Source: Montifringilla adamsi (lineage: Eukaryota; Chordata; Aves; Passeriformes; Passeridae). Taken from it: a DNA stretch of 64,000 bases. The notes beneath the pieces were generated by a model. That model saw only the letters and a program-made list of their open reading frames with translations. It searched no databases and was not told the DNA's origin. Below, piece by piece: positions 49,645 through 60,260 of this stretch. The position numbers and the translations under genes were made by a program. The DNA lies in contig JAGGNK010007448.1 in assembly GCA_017590115.1 (NCBI GenBank), forward strand, positions 10,329,324-10,393,323, written 5' to 3'. How positions within the stretch are numbered: position 1 is the stretch's first letter; every line of letters begins with the position of its first letter.

Positions 49645-51205
49645 GCGGGGAGCGCGAGGAGGAGCGCGGCTCCAGCACGGAGCTCCTCACAGGCATCTAC
49701 ATTTTTCAACAGTGATTCAGTATTAATAAACATTACAAGTCACAAGGCTGACATGGCAGCAGCTGAAGTACTTCAGTACGAGGAGGAGAGAAAAAAAAAA
49801 AAAAAAGAGATGCAAAATATAAAACCACAATTACATGCACCGGTAGGGTGACAGGGGAGGAAGAAGACATAGAATTTACAGCAATTCCCCACAAAAATAA
49901 GACAGCACACACATGTAAACTCACAGAGGTAACAACCTTGTGATCAAGTGATGATCAAGTAATTCTTTATTCTAGGGGACACATTAAAAATTCTAATTTA
50001 AACCTAGCTATTTACACAGCCATTACAAGCCATTTAAAATTAAAATGTGGACGCTGGCACCACCAAACTGACCCTTTCAGAAGAGCACTGCTTATGATGC
50101 AGCTGCCCTATTTCTCCTCAGCAGCACCTTCCAAGCTAGGAGAAAGCTCCTCACATCAGCACAAACGATGCTAAACCAAAAGATTTTGCATTTTTCTGCA
50201 GGCCCTGCTCCCAGCTGCAGGCAGAGCCCTGCTGGCAGCCCCGGACCCTGCTGAGGTCTCTGGGCTCCCACGGGAAGGGCAGTGCCACCCCCTGTGAGCC
50301 AGCCCCTGCCCCACAGCTGGGCACTGCAGGAACACTGAGCCCAGCTCAGGCACCCAGGACAGCTGGGGAAGGGCACTTTTTCCAGATGAGAAATCAGCAA
50401 CAATTCAGAGTTGTCTGTTGACAATGACCTCCCCTTCCTCAGCACGGCCTCAGTGCAGCACAGCCCAGCATCTCAGCCCTGAATACCTTAGTTGTGAACA
50501 CTGGGGCTGGAATATTTTATTTCCCAGTGCCCTAATGCAGTGGAACAAAGTGAATGTGGCCTTTGGGAATACACGTGGGATTTCTGACAATGGCTTTCTG
50601 TAGGATGCTTTGGAACGTCGCTAAGAAACACAGTACACAATAAAGAATATAAAAACTAATTAAATAAGCCAGATTTTTTTAAAAAAATGTCTGATTATTC
50701 AGAACTAGAAGCAGCTGTAGTGTTAAGAAATGTAAGTAATGTCCAATAACCAGGAAAACCCTATTAGCATTTTCATTTCAAGAGCTCCAAACATGAAATA
50801 TTTTTCCCAAGTAAGAAGTGGCTTATGCTCCTGGCATTTTGTTCTAGTAATTAAGGCCTTCTGATGGTTTAAGAGATTTTTCATTCACAAGTAAAGAAAA
50901 ATAAAAGTGATCAAGCACAGTATATATCCCTATTTCACTCATAAGGACATAGCAAATTCTTCTTGATCTACAAGTCAGAGAGCTCAGGTCTCGGGGGTGG
51001 ATGGGATGTGCCTCACCAAACTCTTCTGGGCTTGGCAGGGGGATGTCCAGTCCTGCAGCAGCTGGTGTGCTGGGTTACTGCTCATTTCCCTGCCCAACCA
51101 CGGCACTGGTACTGAGCCACACTGCAACTATTTGTCTGTAAAACTACTTGGCTCACTGCAGAGCATCACCAACAGGTGAGGCCCCGGGATTGTGGTGAAG
51201 TCAGG

Positions 51206-51418
51206 TGCAGGGAGGCAGAGGAAGAGGAGGAGGAGGAGGAGGATGATGCAGGCTCAGAGCTGTGCCTCAGAACCGTGCCCAGGGCAGGGAGGCAGAGGAG
51301 GAGGAGGAGGAAGGCTCAGAGCTGTGCCTCAGAGCTGTGCCCAGGCCAGGGAGGCAGAGGAGGAGGAGGAGGAGGAGGAGGAGGAGGAGGAAGGCCCAGA
51401 GCCGTGCCCAGAGCCGTG
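51206..51418. repeat. GGA-rich composite minisatellite beside a splice donor
   Basis: About three units of 65-75 bp, each made of CAGAGCTGTGCCTCAGA, CCAGGGAGGCAGAGG and a run of GAG triplets. The longest run (about 51357-51391) is 35 bp of GGA. The end (CAGAGCCGTGCCC) lies about 12 bp from the donor at 51425-51430. In the MAPKAP1 transcript the run is CCU-rich. Confidence 0.9.
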
Positions 51419-51430
51419 CCCGGTACTCAC

Positions 51431-51607
51431 ATGCGCACGAAGAGCGACTGCTTGGCCGCCAGCCCTGGGGACGAGTACTTCTCCACCAGCGCCAGCGTGC
51501 TGAAGCCAAACTTGTGGATGGGCTCGTTGGAGTCCAGCGGAGGGAAGTCCGTGTCCACCTCGCCGTCGTCCTCGGCGATGTGCAGGCAGTAGGCGCCGAC
51601 ATTGTCG
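51431..51607 (-). CDS. MAPKAP1: MAPKAP1 coding exon, second half of CRIM domain with acidic loop
   Basis: This 177-nt exon has the acceptor CTCTCTGTTCCAG and the strong donor GTGAGT. Its first base completes Asn, then the frame reads [20 protein letters not shown], followed by [20 protein letters not shown] and a segment ending KQSLFVR; the final AT is completed as Ile by the next exon. This is human SIN1 about residues 224-283. The acidic run EDDGEVDTD matches the CRIM acidic loop, which work on fission yeast Sin1 showed to be important for recognising AGC kinase substrates. Bird-specific changes are Gly for Ser after DNV, and AAKQ for human TSKE near the end. The exon is GC-rich and lies between two minisatellites that come within about 10-45 bp of its splice sites. 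Longer open frames overlapping it on this strand are in the wrong frame. Confidence 0.96.
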
Positions 51608-51644
51608 CTGGAACAGAGAGCGCGGCGTCAGCACGGCCACAGCC

Positions 51645-52094
51645 GCAGCACAGCAGCCCTGCAGCACTGCAGCACTGCAGCACTGCAGCACTGCATGCAG
51701 CACAGCAGCCCTGCAGCGCAGCATCCCTGCAGCGCTGCAGCCCTGCATGCAGCACAGCAGCCCTGCAGCGCAGCAGCCCTGCAGGGACACTGCCTGAAAT
51801 GACACCGGGACACCTGCGTGGCACCAAAGGGACAGCGTGTGCTGCTGCCATAACTCTGTGCTGATGGGAGGCCGCAGCACTGCAGCCCTGCATCACTGCA
51901 GCACTGCAGCACAGCAGCCCTGCAGCCCTGCAGCACTGCAGCCCTGCATCCCTGCAGCGCTGCAGCCCTGCATGCAGCACAGCAGCCCTGCAGCGCAGCA
52001 GCCCTGCAGGGACACTGCCTGAAATGACACCGGGACACCTGCGTGGCACCAAAGGGACAGCGTGTGCTGCTGCCATAACTCTGTGCTGATGGGA
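51645..52094. repeat. CTGCAGCA minisatellite with a 225-bp direct duplication, beside a splice acceptor
   Basis: Blocks of CAGCACTGCAGCCCTG (5-, 8- and 10-bp periodicity) alternate with a unique segment GGGACACTGCCTGAAATGAC ... CTGATGGGA. The stretch 51722-51869 recurs without any difference seen at 51947-52094, offset 225 bp. The array starts about 40 bp upstream of the acceptor of the exon at 51431-51607. Confidence 0.93.
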
Positions 52095-52579
52095 AAAGCC
52101 CAAAGCTCAGAGCAAAGCAGACTTCGTCCTCAACCGCTCCACAACCTGATTAAAAGGCACTAAATGACAATGATTAAAAGGCACTAAAATCTAGAAAAGT
52201 TTCATGATTTCGTGAAGCAGGAAGGAATATTTCTCCATTTGTGAAAATTTGTTTATTTATATGATGATGACACTTCAGAGCTAAAGGCAAACAGGCGGTG
52301 TCTGTGATTTTTCACAGGTCAAACAAGTGTGAAAGTTTTGTGTCTGTAGGCTGGAAAAGCAGAGTGCTCTCAGGCAGGTGAGCAGGGTAATGAACTACGG
52401 GAAAAGTAAAACATCTGTCCAACACACAGCAGTGATTAGCAGAAAACTTACCTTTACTAAATACCTAAATTCAGTCACTAAAAGCAGTCACAAATTAATA
52501 AACACCAACAAGCAGAACTAACACAGAAAGCTGAAACAGATACAATGTGAAAGAAATAAAGAGCTGAGCCTCTTTCTCT

Positions 52580-53200
52580 CCACAGATGAAAGCCCAGAGG
52601 GAAACTACTATTTATAGCTACTAAACAGGTATTAATCATAATTTCCTAACATTGAAATATATTTCAAATGTTACTTCAGTTTAAATTATTGACCTGAATA
52701 AGTATTCTTTCTGGCTGTAAACCTGCCAGCACTCAGGCCTTTCCCCAGCCATGCAGTGAAGCTGGAGGTGCATGTGGCAGCATGTTTCTAAACTCTGCAG
52801 TTTAAATTTGGAGTTTTAATTGCGTGATTGATGCTTAAATTAATTAATTGTAAAGTGTATGCTAATTGTTTAATTGGTCGCTTGATCTATATAGATCATT
52901 TTTTGAATTAAATGAGTTGATTTACAAAGTTTATTGATTGGATGTGACAATGAATTATTTCACTGACTACCTGATTTGCAATTTTCTCAATTAATTCACA
53001 AACCTTTGGTTGCAACTGTGCTTTATTGAGAGTGCTTAGTCCAGGTGATCTATAGGCATCTTGTCATGACTGAGACATTTATTATAGAAAACAGGGAATA
53101 ATGATGCATTGCTGTTAATGTAAGCTGCAAATTTGCTCACCAAAGGTAATTCAGCAACACTCACCACTCTGAATTTTGAAAATTCTGCAAATACTAATAC
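52580..53200. promoter_or_regulatory. Candidate conserved non-coding element, very AT-rich, with 16-bp palindrome
   Basis: The island holds TTAAATTAATTAATTG, TAATTGTTTAATTGG and ATTGATTGG, and a perfect 16-bp palindrome TGATCTATATAGATCA at 52883-52898. A CR1 fragment begins just to its right. Non-coding. Confidence 0.35.
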
Positions 53201-53211
53201 AGAAACTTTCT

Positions 53212-53525
53212 GGCCTTGAACCCTTCCAGGGCTGGGGCAGCCACAGCTGCTCTGGGCACCCTGTGCCAGGGCCTGCCCACCCTCACAGCCAGGAATTCCC
53301 AGTTCCCAATCTGCCATCCAGCCCTGCCCTCCGGCAGTGGGAGCCATTCCCTGTGTCCTGTCCCTCCATGCCTTGTCCCCAGTCCCTGTCCAGCTCCCCT
53401 TTGTGCCCTGCAGGGGCTCCAGTGCCAGCCCTCCCAGCCTGTCCCCAGGGCAGGGATGCTCCATCCCTCAGGGCACCCCTGGAGAGGCTCCAGCAGCTCC
53501 ACACCCCTTCCCTGCTGGGGATCAC
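53212..53525 (-). mobile_element. CR1 retroposon fragment lacking its 3' tip
   Basis: CTTGAACCCTTCCAGGGCTG, GGGCAGCCACAGCTGCTCTG, CACCCTGTGCCAGGGCCTG and GAGAGGCTCCAGCAGCTCC fit the reverse complement of the CR1 3'-UTR region. The 3' terminal ATTCTATG-type repeats are missing. The fragment may continue past 53525, where similarity was no longer recognisable. Confidence 0.8.
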
Positions 53526-56249
53526 AGACCCTGCGTGCTCATGTGTGCCACGAATGTCCCTGGCAGCCTGTGACACTGCCAGTGTCACCGTGAGCAGCCA
53601 CAGCCGTGCTCCTTCCTGCCCTGCTGCTCTCGTGCTGCTCTGGCACGGCCTCTGGGCACCCACAGCTCTGGGTGAGCAGAGAAAACATTTTCATCTGGGT
53701 CCTGAGGCATTTGCAGAGCTCCCAGCACAGCTGGAGGAGCACAGAGCCACGGGCAGCAGAACACAGGCAGCAGGTCCCCGTGCCACCAGCTCCCCTCCCA
53801 GCAAACCTGGGAAAACAACAGCTCTGCCCTCATCCCACACAGCTGAGGGGCTACAGATGTTTCAGCCACGGGCTGGCTCCCTGAGCACTAACACAGACTT
53901 AGTCACCATGTGTTAAAAATAAAAAAAGTCCAGTGAGTAAAACTGTTCTGCACTTTGAACCTCCACCAGGCTGACTGAGGTTGAGGCTGGGAACTCACAA
54001 GCCCAGCACAAAAACAGAGAGATTCACTCCTCACTTCTAAAAATAGCAAATGTATTTGAATTGTGCATCTCACCATTAATTTCTTTCTAGAAAGGGATTT
54101 TGTTTACTTTTTGCAGGTGGAATCATTCCAGCACATCTGTTGGGGGTTGGCAGGGAAATGATCTGCTGGGTTACAACCCAGGTCCATGTGTGGGAGGCCA
54201 GGGACAGGGCTGCTAACCCTGCCAGTGGTTCCTGGAACCAAGAGACTGAATAGAGACAAATACAATGCAATTATAATAAAAAAGGCAGCCTAATTGAATA
54301 CAGAATGTTCTCAAAGCTGTCAACTGGTACTCATTCACTTCAGACTCTTACACCTATCTTTTAGGAAAAGGAATTAGGCAGTAATATATTCTTTTCCTAA
54401 AGACAGAAGAGGTTGTTTCTCCTAATTATAAAGTCTAAAACCTCCTCATTATTCTCAGAGTGTCACTAGCAGGTATAGTTGTCACTCTGCATGCCTTGCA
54501 TACCCATCTGAGGCATTCTATAGATGTATTTTAGTGCAGTGCCACAATGATCCCCATTTTGTCCTTCCACACTCTCACCTGCCTGCCTGAGGAACAAATG
54601 GCCAGTGTAGAACGGGCACCCTACAAGAGCTCCTTCCTTACTTGGAAATGTGAGAATTAGTGGACAGTTAAAGCAATCCCTGCTTCAGGACTGGCAGTCA
54701 GCAATGCTAAAAAAAAGATGATGAGAAACAATTAAGGTCCTACAAGCAAATAAACTTCTTGGAAACTCGAGGCTCTGGCCCTCAGCCTGAGCCTTTGTCC
54801 CCAGATTCTCAGCTGCTGCTGTGTCTGACAAGTGCTCTTGGGAGCTCACGCCTCCATTATTTATTTTATTCTTTCTGCCTCAGATTTGATTACATTGGAC
54901 AGCCTCCTTGCTCATGAGCACTTTTTGACACATCATAACATCTTATCCTTCAAGGCAGGCAGTGAAATTCATTTCTTCCCACTGTTGCCTTTTGCTGTGG
55001 GCAGTGATGGTTCATGGAACACTCCACTCACGGGTGCTGCTCCCTTTGAGCTCTGCTGTGCTCCTGAAAAATATGTGTGTGCCCAAAGACTGGCATCAGT
55101 GGTGTCTTACTCATCAAAAAACAGCCTAATCATACACAAAGGACACTTCCCTGAACTTGTGATATAATGAACAGAAATTAATAACAGCAAATGAAATGGC
55201 ACCATCTGTGAATAATTTTACATTTCTTCTCCAGAACATAAAAAAGGACAAATCAAATCCAAGTGTTAAACCCCAGAAACATTTCACATGTCTGTTGAGA
55301 AGAGCTAAGGGAAAACCTATATCCAAAGAAAGAACATCCATGGAAGTGTTTTCAAGAGGAGCTGCTTTCCTGCGTGCCCTGTCCATGGAACAGAAGTCAG
55401 CAAACCCAAACAGAGCCCAAGTGCCTCACTCCCACTGCCCCCACAGCTGTGCTACAGCAGCAGCTAAGACTGCTGAGCCCTCCAGGGCTCCTGAAAAATG
55501 CTGAAAGAGGGAGCTGCAAAATTCAGGATGAAAAAAAAACCCCATCCTATTCATTCAATATTCCAGGAACAATAAAAAAGTGAAATTTGGCTCATATAGA
55601 AAAAAACCCACACAGAACTATCAACCTCCTTTGCACCAGAGACATCCCTGCCAGTAACTGCTACTGGCAACTCTGTAATAAACTACTTTAAGTCCTTATT
55701 TTATGTTCTATGGCTCAGCAAAACCAGAAGTATTTTACACAGCTGTTCTAAAACGAAAGCTGCTCAGGTGAGCTGTTCTGAAGAACCTTTCTACGCATCT
55801 CCTGTCATCTGCCAGGAAAAAGGAGCAGCTCTTACTAACCACCAGCAGTGCTCCAGCAGAGCAGAGGGACTTAGAGGAGTTCTGGACTTTATCTGACATC
55901 TTGTGATCTCAGCCCTTAGGGATGCTAGCAAAAAATAGATGGGACGTGAAATAACAAATGCCTCCGTGACACCAAAAGAGAGAAAGTTTGCATTGTTTTT
56001 ACATAGTTTTGAAATGATGATTCATTTACAGGTCCAAGCCTTCCTGTTGATCATTTCCCAGCACACAGCAGCTAACTGAAAGAGAAATGGCTGGAGGTGC
56101 ACACGTGCTGCTCAGAGGGAAACACTGACAAATGTGAAGGCGCTAGGATTTACATTTCCAAACTCTGGCACAGAAATCCGTTTCAGTATGCAAAAAAGGC
56201 TGCAGAGGAGAAATTGAGAGGTCAGGAGGTAGTAAAGAAAGAGCATTAC

Positions 56250-56422
56250 TTCAGCTTGGGTTCCCGTCCCTCACTTGTATATTGCCAGCAGATGAGCCCG
56301 ATCAGGTCGTGCACCTTGGCGTTGGCGATGGTCACCACGGTCATGGGCTGCAGCTTGTCTTGGCTCGTGTGCAGGGGGAGGTAGACATCAATTTTTTTGG
56401 TTGCCGTTGTACCAACGTGGCC
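56250..56422 (-). CDS. MAPKAP1: MAPKAP1 coding exon, first half of CRIM domain
   Basis: This 173-nt exon begins in phase 0 after an acceptor reading TTCCTCAACAG (minus strand) and ends AAGCTGAA before the donor GTAATG. It encodes 57 residues plus two bases, beginning [20 protein letters not shown] and including [19 protein letters not shown]. Human SIN1 carries nearly the same stretch at about residues 167-224, in the CRIM (conserved region in the middle) domain, a ubiquitin-like fold that recruits mTORC2 substrates. The last two bases AA join the C of the next exon to give Asn. The open frame runs on upstream as MLPQQ, but this is intron. Relative to human a few conservative changes are visible, such as IANAKVHDL for MASARVQDL. 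The preceding coding exon was searched for as far as 64000 and not found. Confidence 0.96.
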
Positions 56423-58764
56423 CTGTTGAGGAAGCACATTTCATCAGGGTGTACAAGAAAGTGTGACAGGGTTTATACAGAATCGGGGCGGACGGAATTC
56501 GGCTCAGCAGGAAAACTAAAATTGGCTGCTATGGCGTAAAATTGCAAGGAGATCAAACGTTTAAATTCCAATTATTTCCCTGCTGTTTATCTGTAAAAAG
56601 GACATGAAATATCTGGACATGATTTCACAGATTTCCATAAGGAGCCTGAACTTTGCTGCAGGATCCCATGTTCCTGCAGAATCCAAAAAAAAACCCCGGA
56701 ATTATGTGTGGGATGGGGAGGAAGAGGGACCCAGCAAACCAGCCTAAGACTCCTGAAGTGCACTACCCTTTTTCTGCATTTCTGCTCTCTTCTGCAGCTC
56801 CTCCCCACCACCTGAGGAGCCCCCAGGGAGCAGACACCCTCTCACCAAGGCTTGCAGAACAAAGGCACACACAGAGCTGAGCCACTGACGTGCTCTGTTT
56901 GAGGACACCAAGAAGAATCAACTGACACTGGGCTTTACTGGAACTCACTGCATGAAAAGAACCCATTTGGTGCCCTGGAGACTGACAATTAAACAAACCA
57001 TAAAGCACACAGCAACACAGATCGACGCAGTTTGCATGACAAGAAAAGAATGTTCAATCCACTGCAGGCAGGACTGCAGCTTTCACCCAGAAATCTTCTG
57101 AACTAACAAAAGACTGCACATGCTGACCCCCTCTTGCAAAGCACTCCAAGTAACTCTGCATCTCCATCTCCCTCCATACTACGGGGGCCTTGAGAAGAGA
57201 AAGGGCTTCTTGAATTAATCACTTGGAATTCTAAGTAACAGAATAAAAGGATTCAATGCTATAAATCTATAATGAGAGCATAAAACAGGGAGTTAAATGC
57301 CATGTGCTAATTTCAATATATTGTTAAAAACCATTTGATCCTTCAGTGTGATTATAAATTAGAGACGTAATAGGAATTTAAAGATTAAAGTTATTCATAC
57401 TGGCATAGCTAAAAGTATTATTAAAATCCATCCCAACATAATACATTTATTTTTTAAGAAAGCATTTTTATAGAACAGATACCTCCTCTTCCCATGTTTT
57501 TAGGGTAAGAAGAAACAGTTTTTTCTCATTTAAAGGACGGGCTAGGTTTGCAACACAACATGGGGCATTCCTTCATTTTGCTTGGATAAACCTGAACAGC
57601 CCTTGGCTGAGCTCATGTGCCAGGGACCCTCTGGGACACCACCCTTAACCTCAGCAGGTCACGAACACAACAGAGCTACAGCTGCTAAAAACCACCAGGC
57701 TGGGTCTCTCTCTCCATCTCTCTTGCTTTTCTACTCGCAGGATTTATTTGGAAAGGGAGAGGAGCTGGTGGCAGGTAACAGCTCAGCAGTGTGTGCCATG
57801 CAGACCCCAGGGCACGGGGGGCTCCGTGTTGGTGACATTGGTCCTGCCCAGACAGCCCCGAGCCGAGGCTGCTCTGCCAAGGGAAGGAGCAAACAGCAGG
57901 CACCAGGAAATTCATGTGGCTCCTTGGCACGCCACCTCAGCTACGTACATAAATCCAAGGAGGGCAGAACTGTAAGTAATGCTGGGTCCTGATAACGGAA
58001 GATCCAAGACAAATGGACGGCCAGATGTGGGAGCTGATGCCAAGGTTGCAATTGATACACCCAGCCAGGAAGGGACAAACGAGCCAGGAGCAGGGACTGA
58101 CAGCCAGAGACCAGATTATCCATCAGCCACTGCAACAAGGCTGTGAACTCACAACCAAACGCAGGAGTTTACAAAATCACCCTGTCCAGGGACCCTGGGC
58201 TCCACCGTCCCAAACCTGGCGGTCACTCCGGGGCTCCTCTCACTGCATGGCTCTGCCTTGCCCCACACCCTGAGTTACTTGGTGTTTGCTGGTTTTTAAC
58301 TAAACCTTCCTTAGTCCTCCCCATCTCTAAATCTCCTCTGCCTCCTCCAGCCTATTTTCACTGTCTTTACTATCTCCACCACAGCTATCCTGTTCTCCTG
58401 CTCACAAACACACAACGTGAACACCAAAATGACTTCAGCCAGGTAAAACTCACACACCTGTGGGGATTGCAACTGTGAGCAAGGGGAGCAATCCCAACAA
58501 CAGCAGGACTGGGAAACGGCTCAGAGCACTGCTGCTATACTCAAGATCTTTCAAAAACTCAGAGAAATAGTTGTCTTGATTAAAGGTCTGTAAAGCCGAT
58601 GGCCATGAGGTACTAGCGAGGCTGAAACCTGAAGCCAATTAGATTTTCTAGCAGTAAAGAGAACACCCGTTGTCACAGCGGGTAGGAAAAGTTTGCACAA
58701 AGCCGTGGGTCAGCGCTCAGACCGCTCAGTCCCACGCCAGGGGGGTCTGGAGGAAAGCCCCTCT

Positions 58765-58950
58765 GTGTTTATGGCAAACTGGTGCTGTTTGCTCAGAACC
58801 ACGTCATAAACCCAACCCATCGGGTGCCTGCCTGAGGGAAGCCACAGCCTGCAGGTGTTTATGGCAAACTGGGGCTGTTTGCTCAGAACCACCATGGTTG
58901 TTTTAAATCCAACCATCGGGTGCCTGCCTGAGGGAAGCCACAGCCTGCAG
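58765..58950. repeat. Two-copy tandem duplication (90 and 96 bp)
   Basis: Copy 1 (58765-58854) and copy 2 (58855-58950) both start GTGTTTATGGCAAACTGG and end GGGAAGCCACAGCCTGCAG. The middle differs (GTCATAAACCC versus CATGGTTGTTTTAAATC), adding 6 bp to copy 2. No coding meaning. Confidence 0.92.
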
Positions 58951-59169
58951 AGGGTTAACGGAGCAGGAGTCCCTGAGAGCCCAGAGCGGGCTGGCCGTGG
59001 TGGCAGCGGGCACAGGGACAGCGGGCACAGCCACCCCGGGGCCAGCTCCTGGCTCTGCAGGGAACACCCAGAGCCACAGCCCTCCCTGGAACACCAGTAC
59101 TGCTGGCTGCCAACTAACAACCGCATTCCAAGTGGAAACGCTGAGGAAACCCAGAAGATAAAGGACAAT

Positions 59170-59455
59170 TACCGATATTCAAAGAGGCAGCATCAAACTT
59201 TATTAATAGATCCTGTATAAAATTCAATGGAAAATCTATTCAGGGCCAGGGGCCTTACCATTTGGAGTTTCCTTAATAGCCTCCAATAAATCTGGGAAGC
59301 ATAAAGGGGCTGTTAAATTAACATTTTCCTGATCTGTCACCTGTGGCACAGTTAATTTGTCAAAAAATTCTTTTAGCTTGTCACTGGACACTGTATATTC
59401 TGACAAATGAAGTCTGGAATAAAATTGACAAAATATCTCGTTAATTTTCTAGGAA
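59170..59455 (-). mobile_element. L1/Tx1-like LINE reverse transcriptase fragment, decayed
   Basis: On minus, about 80 codons are open and resemble the pre-RT and first RT blocks of the L1 clade: CQFYSRLHLSEYTVSS, then KLKEFFDKLTVPQVTD, then LLEAIKETPNGKAPGPE. The last matches the L1 pattern EI..AI..-P-GKAPGPDGF. Right after GPE there is a stop, and the sequence matching -FxIEFY is found in another frame, so a frameshift has broken it. L1-clade elements are scarce in birds. No ends or target duplications were seen. Confidence 0.6.
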
Positions 59456-60029
59456 ATCACAAATCTGATTCCATTAAGCTTTTATTGTTAGAAATGTTAT
59501 ATCCCACCAATCCTTTAAGAAAGTGAGGAGTAACTGGATACACTGAAAACGTACAATAAATCATGGAAAATTTTCCTAGTATTTTTATTGATGGATTCTT
59601 TTAAGGCTCCCTGGTCCTCTCCTACAGTACGTCAAATTAAAAAAAAAAAAAAATTAAAATTTATCAGTCCTTCTGAGGATTTTCTAAGGCTTAAAATCAA
59701 ATTTTAATCGAAGTCCATGAGGGAAGGCACCCCTCTCTCCAACACCAGATCTGTGCACCTTCAGGAGGTCCCTGTGTGGCCACTGACACTTCACCTGACA
59801 CAGGACACTGGGGACAGCTCACCCCAAACAGGGGCTGCAGCACCTGCACAACAGGAGCTGGAGGGAGATCAGGCACAGCAGGTCCTCCTCACCCCTGCTT
59901 TGCTCCAGCACACACCACAGCACAAAATTAAAACAAAGTCCATAAACATTTCCAAGAGCAAAGTGATTGATTTTCAACACTGACAATTTACTGCCTCTTG
60001 CTGCACAATGGAGTTCTGTGACTAAATGT

Positions 60030-60260
60030 TATATCACTTTAAGATTAGATGTTCTAATGATATAATGCAAAGATTTTACTGAATCATTATTTAGTGGGAG
60101 TCATAAAAACCTCTTAAAATTAATCTTTCATGCACATCTAGCTTACCCAAAGTTAGCATTTAATTAGATGGCCTTGGCACCAATGAGCTTACTACTTTAT
60201 TTGCTCAATCAGTATATGTCTCTTCAGTAATTATAATTAATTCAAGTCATTGACTCACCT
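60030..60260. promoter_or_regulatory. Candidate conserved non-coding element in the right-hand intron
   Basis: A repeat-free AT-rich island with TGAATCATTATTTAGTGG, GCATTTAATTAGATGG, and a TAATTATAATTAATTC cluster. No coding potential was seen. Confidence 0.3.

Larger units (their letters stand above)
44085..51430 (-). other. MAPKAP1 intron (7.3 kb)
   Basis: It carries a CR1 fragment (46842-47110), both arms of an 83-bp inverted repeat (48340-48422 and 49562-49644), an A-run near 49793-49806, and a GGA-rich minisatellite (51206-51418) that reaches to about 12 bp from the splice donor. Other parts (44100-46800, 47300-48300, 49700-51150) show nothing recognisable. Confidence 0.8.
51608..56249 (-). 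other. MAPKAP1 intron (4.6 kb)
   Basis: Immediately upstream of the splice acceptor is a CTGCAG-rich minisatellite with a 225-bp duplication (51645-52094). A very AT-rich island at 52580-53200 is followed by a CR1 fragment (53212-53525). The stretch 53530-56249 is mixed intron with no recognisable coding sequence. Confidence 0.8.

Noticed and set aside
51267..52103. 278-codon open frame on minus crossing a real exon
   Set aside because: It reads the MAPKAP1 exon in the wrong frame and the CTGCAG repeat as Cys/Ala runs.
57582..58273. Open frames that might be an extra exon or small gene
   Set aside because: No domain, no convincing splice sites, and translations are not similar to anything known.
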